Assembly: GCA_903833025.1 (NCBI GenBank)
Contig: CAILDT010000440.1
Span: 1-9,179 of the forward strand
Origin: an uncultured Bacteroidota bacterium
GTDB lineage: Bacteria > Bacteroidota > Bacteroidia > 2-12-FULL-35-15
Reading direction: 5' to 3'
DNA length: 9,179 nucleotides
Positions 1 through 6,854 of this stretch are shown here, one piece after another; position 1 is the first letter of the stretch; each line of letters starts with the position of its first letter. Position numbers and translations under genes: made by a program. Below the pieces are notes generated by a model that saw only the letters and a program-made list of their open reading frames with translations, was not told where the DNA came from and searched no databases.

Positions 1-1666
1 CAAATTTAGGATTGAAGAAACTCATTGCTGCACTTTGTTGTACATTTTGTAAGGCACTGTTGAAGCCAAGAAAAGAATAATTGATGGTTCGGTATTGCAA
101 ATCGGCAAAGAGATTAACGCTCTCCCCCATTTTATAATTTGCTTTTATGAAAGTGTTAAAGTCGGTTTTATTGGCAGTGTCGCAATAATAATTGTTGTGC
201 AACACACTGTTACTTGCATATTGCGCCCAAATAATTTCGCCATAGTGCAAGCCGTGATATTGATTCCACGCGCCACCAATAGTAAAAGCAAGTTGCTTAT
301 TGCTGTTGTAATTCAAGGAGAAAACAGTTCCATAAAAATCATTATCTAACCAAAGGCGGCGTACCAAATTGGTGTTAGTGATGGTATCTGCACCCACAAT
401 AACGTTATCTATATGATAGTTGCTAAAGGCATCGTTCTTTCTATATTCCTCATAATATCCTTTGCCTTTTGTATAATGGAGGGCAATATTTGCGTTCCAA
501 TTACTATTAAACTGGTGAGAGAAATGCAGCTGATAATAATCTTGTTTGTAATGGTCCACTTGGTTTTTATAGGTAAATTGATTGTAGGTTCGGCTACTTG
601 AATTTAAAAGATTGGCAGCATCTTCGGCATCTAATCCGTTTCTGTTAATATAATCATTCATACCTTGCACATCACCATTTAAGCGCGATTCGGGAACACC
701 ATTCCACGCTTGATAGGTTTCTTCATAACCAGAAAATGTGATGAATTTAATAATTGTTTTTCTGCCATAATAAGCAGACGATAAGTAATACGATTTTAAA
801 TCAGAGGTAGCTCTATCCATAAAACCATCCGAATTTATTTTGGACAAACGAGCATCGAATGTGAATTTATCATTTATTAAACCTGAGCCAGCATTAACTG
901 TGTTTTTATAAGTGTTGAAGGAGCCGTAAGAGGAATTATATTCGGCGTAGGGCTTGGTATTTAATCCGGTAGTTTGAATATTGAGGCTGCCACCAAAAGC
1001 ACCTGCACCATTTGTAGAAGTACCCACGCCGCGCTGTATCTGAATGTTGTCAATACTGGAAACAACATCGGGCAAATCGACCCAGTAAGTACCTTGCGAT
1101 TCGGCATCGTTTACGGGGATACCATTTATAGTAACATTTACCCTTGTAGCATCCGAACCACGAATACGAATGCCAGTATAACCAACACCCGCACCAGCAT
1201 CGGAAGTGGTAACCACAGATGTTTCCTGATTTAAAAGATACGGTAAATCTTGTCCGAGATTTTGTTCTGCCAATTGTTGCTTATTAATATTAGTATAAGC
1301 CATTGCTGATTTATCGTCCACCCGAATAGAAGCAACCTCTACTTCGTCCATCAACACTACATTTTCAGAAAGCACTATTTCAATTGTTTTATTTTTCTCA
1401 ATAATAATAGTATCGGTACTAGTTTGAAAACCCATATAAGAAGCGTGAAGAATATAGGTTCCTTTAGTAAGGTTTTTTATAGAAAAGCTTCCATCTGATT
1501 TAGTGGAGGATACAATAAAAGTATTTTCGACACTGATGGTTGCGCCTTCGATTAAGTCCTGCGAAGATTTGCTTCTTACACTTCCTAAAATGGTGTATTG
1601 CGCAAACATAGCTAACGGCAATACAACCAGTAAGGTGGTAATTAATTTTTTGTTGATGATAAACAT
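1..1666 (-). CDS. TonB-dependent outer-membrane receptor, probable thiamine transporter (C-terminus beyond window)
   Basis: I read this frame by hand: it is open without a stop for about 555 codons from the ATG at 1666-1664 to the left edge, so the C-terminal end is missing. Residues 1-22 form a signal peptide (MFIINKKLITTLLVVLPLAM, then FA before Q23). Residues about 24-100 are a carboxypeptidase-regulatory-like beta-sandwich, ending in ENVVLMDEVEV, which may contain the TonB box. Residues about 125-235 are the plug, with the hallmark stretches TGIRIRGSDATRVNVTINGI and RGVGTSTNGAGAFGGSLNIQ. The rest is rich in aromatic and polar beta-strands, as in the 22-strand barrel. Such receptors import scarce ligands across the outer membrane using TonB-ExbBD energy. 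The protein alone does not reveal its substrate; the TPP riboswitch in its leader points to thiamine or a related compound, as known for riboswitch-controlled receptors in Bacteroidota. Full-length relatives are usually 700-800 residues. No SD sequence precedes the start. Confidence 0.95.
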   Translation of the reverse strand, partial: MFIINKKLITTLLVVLPLAMFAQYTILGSVRSKSSQDLIEGATISVENTFIVSSTKSDGSFSIKNLTKGTYILHASYMGFQTSTDTIIIEKNKTIEIVLSENVVLMDEVEVASIRVDDKSAMAYTNINKQQLAEQNLGQDLPYLLNQETSVVTTSDAGAGVGYTGIRIRGSDATRVNVTINGIPVNDAESQGTYWVDLPDVVSSIDNIQIQRGVGTSTNGAGAFGGSLNIQTTGLNTKPYAEYNSSYGSFNTYKNTVNAGSGLINDKFTFDARLSKINSDGFMDRATSDLKSYYLSSAYYGRKTIIKFITFSGYEETYQAWNGVPESRLNGDVQGMNDYINRNGLDAEDAANLLNSSSRTYNQFTYKNQVDHYKQDYYQLHFSHQFNSNWNANIALHYTKGKGYYEEYRKNDAFSNYHIDNVIVGADTITNTNLVRRLWLDNDFYGTVFSLNYNSNKQLAFTIGGAWNQYHGLHYGEIIWAQYASNSVLHNNYYCDTANKTDFNTFIKANYKMGESVNLFADLQYRTINYSFLGFNSALQNVQQSAAMSFFNPKF

Positions 1667-1692
1667 TTTATTTGTTTTAAATTGTTAAACCT

Positions 1693-1719
1693 ATAGCATC
1701 AAAGGAGCAAACGTGCTAT
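1693..1719 (-). promoter_or_regulatory. Short hairpin between riboswitch and receptor start (possible expression platform)
   Basis: Minus-strand ATAGCA (1719-1714) pairs with TGCTAT (1698-1693), giving a 6-bp stem around a 15-base loop that contains GTTTGCTCC. It sits 26 bases before the receptor ATG. No run of U follows, so it does not look like an intrinsic terminator. It could act at translation initiation or by an alternative pairing I cannot resolve by eye. Confidence 0.4.
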
Positions 1720-1768
1720 CATTAATTTAACTTACCGTCCCTACGCAGGCATTATCCTGATCAGGTGC

Positions 1769-1799
1769 ATAAATAAACTCTTTCGGAGAATTTATTTAT
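1769..1799 (-). other. Extra hairpin inserted in the TPP riboswitch between P2 and P4
   Basis: On the plus strand ATAAATAAA (1769-1777) is perfectly complementary to TTTATTTAT (1791-1799). CTC (1778-1780) also pairs with GAG (1786-1788) across an AA bulge, leaving a five-base loop. The result is a 12-bp hairpin directly between the ACCC of P2 and the GCACCTGATC block. In the common form of the aptamer only a few bases join these two elements. The pairing is seen directly; its structural role is inference. Confidence 0.8.
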
Positions 1800-1816
1800 T
1801 GGGTATAATCTCAGCC

Positions 1817-1902
1817 AGTAAAAGAATTATGAATTATGAATTATAAATGAAACTGTTTACTTAACATTTATAATACATCATTTCTACTTCATAATTTCCA
1901 AA
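1817..1902 (-). other. Long P3 extension of the TPP riboswitch containing ATTCATA-type repeats
   Basis: About 86 bases separate GGTGCC from GGCTGAGA. CATTTATAAT (1865-1874) pairs perfectly with ATTATAAATG (1840-1849) around a 15-base loop. Further out, TTCATAATT (1888-1896) can pair with either of two AATTATGAA copies (1825-1833 or 1832-1840), giving a long AU-rich extended arm with two alternative registers. Read on the minus strand, the region contains tandem CATAATT units. P3 is the known variable arm of TPP riboswitches, so the extension is tolerated, but it is unusually long. Confidence 0.75.
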
Positions 1903-1920
1903 GGCACCCCCTTTAAAGAT

Positions 1921-1952
1921 GTGTTTTTTAAAATTGATTTATTAAAAAACAC
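1921..1952 (-). other. Perfect 11-bp hairpin at the probable 5' end of the receptor leader
   Basis: GTGTTTTTTAA (1921-1931) and TTAAAAAACAC (1942-1952) are exact reverse complements around a 10-base loop. The hairpin lies just downstream of a TACTTTTG box and upstream of the riboswitch, so the receptor transcript may begin with it. It also lies 41 bases past the stop of the upstream co-directional gene and could serve as a weak terminator for it, although no separate U-run follows. Confidence 0.55.
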
Positions 1953-1956
1953 GGTG

Positions 1957-1964
1957 CAAAAGTA
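1957..1964 (-). promoter_or_regulatory. Promoter -7 box (TACTTTTG) for the riboswitch-receptor transcript
   Basis: TACTTTTG read on the minus strand matches the Bacteroidota -7 consensus TAnnTTTG exactly and is followed by C. The expected -33 TTTG is not clearly present: the region about 21 bases upstream reads AAATGTATTTC. Its position, 46 bases before the riboswitch core and after the stop of the upstream gene, fits independent transcription of the receptor. Confidence 0.55.
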
Positions 1965-1992
1965 ATAATAAATGTTTGTGAAATACATTTGG

Positions 1993-3585
1993 TTATTTAA
2001 TAATGAGCTGCAAATGTGTAGTTCCCACTTTGCAAATATAAATACCTGCGGAAAGTTTAGAAGTATTAATAGTTAGCTGATGATTACCTGCGTTCATTTT
2101 TTCGTTGCTGATTAGCTGTACTTCTTTGCCAGTAATATCAAACAGTGAAATAGGGATTGTTTCAGATACTTTTGTATTAAATAAAAGAGTAGTAGTTTCG
2201 GAAGCAGGATTGGGATAAAGCATAGCATTAGTAATATTAAGAGTAGCTTCGTTAATGCCTATGTTACTTGGTGGAGTGGTGATATATATTCGAAAAATAC
2301 TATCGTTTGCAATAGTAACTCCAAGATTACCTTGATTGGCACGAATACCACCAAACATATACCCTGCAAGGATTTGAGAGTTGGCAGGCAGATTATTTAA
2401 TTTGAGCACACCATTATTAAAATAAGCAAGATGAGGGTTAGGAATAAACTTGGCATTGGCACCTAAGCGGTCGTAAAAATGAGAAGGCATCAATGCTTCA
2501 GAGTGCACACCAAAAGCATTTACGGTAAGCGTTGTAATATCATTAATAAAGGGAACAAGCGTATCGTAAACAAGTGTGGAGGTAGAATCGTTATAATCGT
2601 TAACCGATATTCCACCGAAAAAAGTAGTGTACATATTAAGTTTTACCGAATCGTACATCGGCATAACGGCGCAGGTATATTGACTCATAATTTGATGGTA
2701 GCTTGTATCAACAGAAGTTCCTAAAGCATCAATAGTTATAGGTTCGCGATAAGGAAGGTCGGCGGTTTTCTGAAACACACCGCCATAAGCACCAATGCCA
2801 AAACTTCCATTAGTCTCTATAATAGGAGCGGTTGTAAAATCTCTTCTATGGAAATTTGTAGTATCCATTTGATAGGTGAAACTGGATACTGTAATGGTTG
2901 TATCATTATCTGTGATGTTAAACTTTTTTATTTTATCGCTGTAAAGCTGTGTAAATAATGGTCCTGCTACGTGGTCGTATCTGCCAGTAAACTTTTGTCC
3001 GAATATTAAATAATAATCAGCACCCAATTTTTCGAGCTCGCCACCACACACCGTAAAGTTAGTATCTGTTATTTGTCGGATAGATGAAGCAATAGGAAGG
3101 GCATTCATAACGGCATTAATCATCGTATCTACATTAATAGCAGTAAGCGTTGGGTAGGTTAAGAAATGAAATAAAGTACTATCGTAACCAAAGCCACCAA
3201 CCATATACAAATGATTCCCTGATTGTATGTATTCCATATTGGTACAACGCAATGGGTCGGCAATTGAATTGGGTAGCTGATTAAGACTGGCGGAATACAA
3301 CTGCCACGTGGCAGTATCCACAACCATTACCGTATTATTAATATACGTTGGGTCGAAACCATCGTTACTGTTTAAACCGTGCAAACCATTTGTTCTTCCG
3401 CCAATAAACAACCACTTATCGCCCGATTGAGCGAATGCAAACGAATGAATACCCGGAATATTGATTCCTCCAATAGGTTCTACTTGTATTGTAAATGGTG
3501 GCAATGCACCGAATTGTGCTTTTAGTGAAATGATGTTTATGAAAAATAAAACAACAAGTAAAGATAGTTTAGTAGATATTCGCAT
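1993..3585 (-). CDS. Secreted kelch-like beta-propeller protein with T9SS type A sorting domain
   Basis: The 530-residue protein begins with a signal peptide (MRISTKLSLLVVLFFINIIS, LKA before Q24) and ends with a type A T9SS sorting domain (about 457-530). That domain has the YPNP opening, SLFDITGKEV in the middle and SAGIYICKV near the end. It should cross the inner membrane by Sec and the outer membrane by the type IX system, then be released or anchored at the surface. Between these parts, glycine-rich blade-like motifs recur: WLFIGG (58-63), LYMVGG (126-131), YYLIFG (191-196), GIGAYGG (263-269), TTFFGG (320-325) and GYMFGG (408-413). About six repeats suggest a kelch or galactose-oxidase-like propeller. 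No catalytic residues are recognisable, so the function is unknown. The ATG at 3585-3583 is chosen because it directly opens the signal peptide. The gene has its own promoter-like box and is divergent from polX. Confidence 0.92.
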   Translation of the reverse strand: MRISTKLSLLVVLFFINIISLKAQFGALPPFTIQVEPIGGINIPGIHSFAFAQSGDKWLFIGGRTNGLHGLNSNDGFDPTYINNTVMVVDTATWQLYSASLNQLPNSIADPLRCTNMEYIQSGNHLYMVGGFGYDSTLFHFLTYPTLTAINVDTMINAVMNALPIASSIRQITDTNFTVCGGELEKLGADYYLIFGQKFTGRYDHVAGPLFTQLYSDKIKKFNITDNDTTITVSSFTYQMDTTNFHRRDFTTAPIIETNGSFGIGAYGGVFQKTADLPYREPITIDALGTSVDTSYHQIMSQYTCAVMPMYDSVKLNMYTTFFGGISVNDYNDSTSTLVYDTLVPFINDITTLTVNAFGVHSEALMPSHFYDRLGANAKFIPNPHLAYFNNGVLKLNNLPANSQILAGYMFGGIRANQGNLGVTIANDSIFRIYITTPPSNIGINEATLNITNAMLYPNPASETTTLLFNTKVSETIPISLFDITGKEVQLISNEKMNAGNHQLTINTSKLSAGIYICKVGTTHLQLIIK

Positions 3586-3609
3586 AATTAATAATTGATA
3601 ATTTTAGAA

Positions 3610-3642
3610 CAAAAGTAATTTATTCAATCAGTATAATTCAAA
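3610..3642 (-). promoter_or_regulatory. Promoter of the T9SS propeller gene
   Basis: On the minus strand TTTG (3642-3639) is followed after 21 bases by TACTTTTG (3617-3610). This matches the Bacteroidota -33/-7 arrangement (TTTG, then TAnnTTTG). The start codon is 25 bases further on, at 3585. It is back to back with the polX promoter. Confidence 0.6.
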
Positions 3643-3664
3643 TAAATAGTAGATATTTGTTTTC

Positions 3665-3672
3665 TAACTTTG
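3665..3672 (+). promoter_or_regulatory. Promoter -7 box (TAACTTTG) of the polX cluster
   Basis: TAACTTTG matches TAnnTTTG exactly and lies 25 bases before the polX ATG. No TTTG is present at the proper distance upstream, so the -33 element is weak or absent. No other box of this type was seen in the short spacers before the two following genes, which is consistent with one transcript for polX, GH3 and the small propeller gene. Confidence 0.5.
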
Positions 3673-3697
3673 AACTTTTCAACTTAAAACTAATTTT

Positions 3698-5302
3698 ATG
3701 ACAACCGAAGAAATAGCTTACGCCCTAAAACTCACTGCCCAGTTGATGGAACTGCACGAGCAGAATCCTTTTAAGATAAAATCAATTGCCAACGCTGCCT
3801 ACAAATTAAATAAAACGGATATTGATTTGCAAGGAAAAACACTACAGGAGTTAGAACAAATAGAAGGAATTGGGAAAAGCATTGCCGCAAAAATTCACGA
3901 AGTGCAAACCACGGGCAATTTAAAACAACTGCAAGAGATGATGGAAATAACTCCGCAGGGAGTAGTGGATATGCTTGGCATAAAAGGCATTGGACCAAAG
4001 AAAGTTGGACAGCTTTGGCGCGAACTGGAAATAGAAAGCATAGGCGAGTTGCTATATGCCTGCAATGAAAATAGGTTGATTTTATTAAAAGGGTTTGGAA
4101 CTAAAACACAGGCAGAAGTTAAGAAGCAGGTAGAGTTTTTTCAATCGAATATTGGTTGGCATCACTATGCTTCTGTAGAACAATTTGCAAATGATTTAGT
4201 AAATGAATTGAAGAAAAAATATAGAACAGAATTAGTTTCCCTCACAGGAGATATACGCAGAAAATGCGATGTGCTTGATAAAATAGAAATACTTATTGCC
4301 TCACAGGAACAAGTAAATGTAGATGAATTGGAGAACAGAGCAAAAATAAAGATAGAGATTATCAACTGTAATAAAGAAGAGTTTTATGCCAAGTTGTTTG
4401 AAACTACAGCAGGTAAAGAGTTTAATATTGCAGACTTAAAAATAGAAAACACTAATTCAGAAGAAGAGTTGTTTACTTTAAATCATCTGCAATATATAGA
4501 ACCTGAACTTCGAGAATCAAACGAAATAATTGCGTTAGCAAAGGAAAATAAAATACCTAAACTAATTGAAGTTACAGACCTAAAAGGCATACTGCATAAC
4601 CATAGTACCTATAGCGATGGAATGAATACGTTGAAAGATATGGCAGAGTACTGCAAGGAATTAGGGTATGAATATCTGGGGATCTGCGACCATTCGCAAT
4701 CTGCTTTTTATGCGGAAGGGATGAAGATGGATAAAATAATTGCACAACACAATGAGATAGAAGAGTTGAATAAAAAACTATTTCCATTTAAAATATTCAA
4801 AGGTGTGGAGAGTGATATTTTAAATGATGGTTCGTTAGATTACGAAACAGATATTTTGAAAACATTTGATTTTATTGTTGCTTCAGTACATTCTAATTTA
4901 AAGATGAATGAAGAAAAAGCAACTGCACGTTTGCTGAAAGCAATTGAAAATCCTTATACTACTATATTAGGACATCCTACTGGGAGGTTGTTATTATCGC
5001 GCCCTGGCTATCCAATCGACCATAAAAAAATAATAGATGCTTGTGCTGCCAATGGCGTTATTATAGAATTGAATGCCCATCCATACCGTTTAGATATTGA
5101 CTGGCATTGGATTCCATATTGTTTAGAACGAGGAGTAAAGATTTCCATTAACCCTGATGCACACGAAAAACAAGGTTATCACGATATGTATTACGGCACT
5201 TGCGCCGCCCGAAAGGGTATGTTAACGAAGGAAATGTGCTTTAATTCATTATCGTTATCAGAAATAGAAAGTTACTTTAACAGTAGAAAACCTAATTCAT
5301 AA
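3698..5302 (+). CDS. polX: PolX-family protein: degenerate polymerase X domain plus intact PHP 3'-5' exonuclease
   Basis: This 534-residue protein has the bacterial PolX layout. An 8-kDa-like and helix-hairpin-helix region contains three hairpins, EGIGKSIAAKI (56-66), KGIGPKKVGQLW (96-107) and KGFGTKTQAEV (131-141). A palm/thumb region follows (about 175-270), then a linker and a PHP domain (about 296-530). The PHP metal ligands are present: HNH (300-302), DHS (331-333), E371, H398, H426, H461 and DAH (487-489). This predicts an Mn-dependent 3'-5' exonuclease or AP-type repair activity. The polymerase site is not conserved. After GDIRR (184-188), the usual DxD is K195-I-E197, the third Asp is E220, and the TGSxxHN motif reads TAGKEFN. 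About 25 residues of the thumb are missing before the PELRE motif. It is thus probably polymerase-dead, like the noncanonical PolX group known to act as exonucleases. It leads a co-directional cluster with GH3. Confidence 0.95.
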   Translation: MTTEEIAYALKLTAQLMELHEQNPFKIKSIANAAYKLNKTDIDLQGKTLQELEQIEGIGKSIAAKIHEVQTTGNLKQLQEMMEITPQGVVDMLGIKGIGPKKVGQLWRELEIESIGELLYACNENRLILLKGFGTKTQAEVKKQVEFFQSNIGWHHYASVEQFANDLVNELKKKYRTELVSLTGDIRRKCDVLDKIEILIASQEQVNVDELENRAKIKIEIINCNKEEFYAKLFETTAGKEFNIADLKIENTNSEEELFTLNHLQYIEPELRESNEIIALAKENKIPKLIEVTDLKGILHNHSTYSDGMNTLKDMAEYCKELGYEYLGICDHSQSAFYAEGMKMDKIIAQHNEIEELNKKLFPFKIFKGVESDILNDGSLDYETDILKTFDFIVASVHSNLKMNEEKATARLLKAIENPYTTILGHPTGRLLLSRPGYPIDHKKIIDACAANGVIIELNAHPYRLDIDWHWIPYCLERGVKISINPDAHEKQGYHDMYYGTCAARKGMLTKEMCFNSLSLSEIESYFNSRKPNS

Positions 5303-5325
5303 CTCATAATCCATAACTCATAATT
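5298..5325 (+). repeat. Four tandem CATAAYY heptamers overlapping the polX stop codon
   Basis: The units are CATAACT, CATAATC, CATAACT and CATAATT, directly adjacent with a period of 7. The polX stop codon TAA (5300-5302) lies inside the first unit, and the array fills most of the 31-base spacer before the GH3 ATG at 5334. Related units occur on the minus strand inside the riboswitch P3 arm (1824-1847). Confidence 0.75.
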
Positions 5326-5333
5326 TTAAAAAA

Positions 5334-6854
5334 ATGCCCATATTAAATAGCATAGCGAGTTGGTGGATGAAGAAGCGAATGCATCAGATAGAACTTTTTA
5401 TGAAGTACCCTGATGATGTGCAGAATGAAAGTTTACGCAAACTATTATCATCAGCAAAAGATACAGAATGGGGCAAGAATTATGATTATAAAAACATAAC
5501 TACTGTTGAACAATTCAAAAACAATGTTCCGTTACAAGATTACGAGACCTTGAAACCTTTTATAGATAGAGTTAGAAAAGGAGAACAGAATATTCTGTGG
5601 AATACAGATATAAAGTGGTTTGCAAAATCGTCGGGGACTACGAATGACAAGAGCAAATTTATTCCTGTAAGTCAGGAGAGTTTAGAAAACTGCCATTACA
5701 ATGGAGGTCGTGATATGATTGCGATACATTGCGCCTTGAATCCCGAAACACAATTATTTACAGGTAAAAACTTAGCACTTGCAGGTAGTTTGGTTACGGA
5801 TAGTTTCGGAACTTATGAATCACAGAATGGTGACTTATCTGCTATTGTAATTAATAACCTGCCAATATGGGCGGAGTTTTTCCGTTCACCTGATTTATCT
5901 ATTGCGCTGTTGGATAAGTGGGATGAGAAATTAGAAAAGTTAGCTGTTGCTACAATGCAAGCAAATATGGTTAGTTTGGCAGGTGTACCTTCTTGGATGC
6001 TATTAATTATGAAAAGAGTGTTGGAAGAATCGGGTAAAAAATCTATTGCTGAAGTGTGGCCTAACTTAGAAGTTTACTTTCACGGTGGAGTTAATTTTAA
6101 TCCATATAAAGAACAATTTAAAACTATTTTTAATAAACCTGATTTGAATTATCTTGAATTATATAATGCCACTGAAGGTTTCTTTGGGATACAAGACCAG
6201 CGAAATTCGGATGAATTATTACTTATGCTTGATTACGGAATTTATTACGAATTTAGTGATGCGGATGATAATGAAAAAGAAAATCCTAAAACATATTCTT
6301 TATCCGAAATAAATATGGAAACAAACTATGCGCTGATAATATCTACCAATGGTGGATTGTGGAGATATAAGTTAGGAGACACTATTAAATTTACATCATT
6401 GTATCCTTTTCGATTTAAGATTACAGGACGCACAAAACATTTTATAAATGCGTTTGGTGAAGAAATAATAGTTGATAACGCAGATAAAGCGTTGGTGATT
6501 GCTTGCGAAAAGTGTAATGCGCAAATACGTGAATATACTGCTGCACCCGTATATATGAACGACAATGAAAATGGAGCACATCAATGGTTGATAGAATTTG
6601 AAGTAGAGCCAAACAATATTGAATATTTTGTGGAGATGCTGGATAACGCATTAAAATCAATCAATTCGGACTATGAAGCAAAACGGTATCAGAATATTGC
6701 TTTAAAAAAACCAATTGTGCAATCAGTTCCTCAAGGAACATTTTATAAATGGTTTGAATCGAAAAACAAATTGGGTGGGCAACATAAAGTGCCAAGATTA
6801 AGTAACGAAAGAAAGTATGTGGAAGAAATTGTATCTTTGATAAAAAATAATTAA
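5334..6854 (+). CDS. GH3 auxin-responsive promoter family protein (acyl-adenylate-forming enzyme)
   Basis: The 506-residue product has the signatures of the GH3 branch of the adenylate-forming (ANL) superfamily. These are the phosphate-binding loop SSGTTNDKSK (99-108), the acyl-adenylate motif YNATEGFFGIQ (277-287), YKLGDTIKF (345-353) with the ribose-binding Asp, and the hinge region GRTKHFINAFGEE (365-377). The C-terminal GGQHKVPRLSN (481-491) is typical of the bacterial members. Plant GH3 enzymes activate carboxylic acids such as jasmonate or indole-acetate with ATP and join them to amino acids. The substrate of the bacterial form is not known to me and cannot be read from the sequence. 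There is no signal peptide, so it should be cytoplasmic. The start at 5334 gives the family's usual N-terminus (short hydrophobic helix, then RMHQIELFMKYP). The gene follows polX by 31 bases and overlaps the next gene by one base. Confidence 0.94.
   Translation: MPILNSIASWWMKKRMHQIELFMKYPDDVQNESLRKLLSSAKDTEWGKNYDYKNITTVEQFKNNVPLQDYETLKPFIDRVRKGEQNILWNTDIKWFAKSSGTTNDKSKFIPVSQESLENCHYNGGRDMIAIHCALNPETQLFTGKNLALAGSLVTDSFGTYESQNGDLSAIVINNLPIWAEFFRSPDLSIALLDKWDEKLEKLAVATMQANMVSLAGVPSWMLLIMKRVLEESGKKSIAEVWPNLEVYFHGGVNFNPYKEQFKTIFNKPDLNYLELYNATEGFFGIQDQRNSDELLLMLDYGIYYEFSDADDNEKENPKTYSLSEINMETNYALIISTNGGLWRYKLGDTIKFTSLYPFRFKITGRTKHFINAFGEEIIVDNADKALVIACEKCNAQIREYTAAPVYMNDNENGAHQWLIEFEVEPNNIEYFVEMLDNALKSINSDYEAKRYQNIALKKPIVQSVPQGTFYKWFESKNKLGGQHKVPRLSNERKYVEEIVSLIKNN

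Larger units (their letters stand above)
1731..1918 (-). promoter_or_regulatory. TPP riboswitch (THI element) in the leader of the TonB-dependent receptor
   Basis: Read on the minus strand, the conserved blocks come in the right order. GGGGGTGCC (1911-1903) is the 5' strand of P2. GGCTGAGA (1816-1809) is followed by TTATACCC (1808-1801), which closes P2. GCACCTGATCAGG (1768-1756) then GATAATGCCTGCGTAGGGA (ending at 1738) form the P4/P5 pyrophosphate-sensing arm. These match the thi-box consensus almost base for base, including the CTGAGA that binds the pyrimidine ring of TPP. P1 is hard to see and must be short or AU-rich. Two insertions enlarge it: about 86 bases inside P3, and a hairpin between ACCC and GCACCTGATC. 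It lies about 65 bases upstream of the receptor ATG, so TPP is expected to repress receptor synthesis. Confidence 0.96.

Noticed and set aside
95..1688. Short plus-strand reading frames (95-349, 413-601, 974-1234, 1503-1688)
   Set aside because: They lie opposite the continuous receptor frame, have no recognisable domains and are antisense shadows of it.
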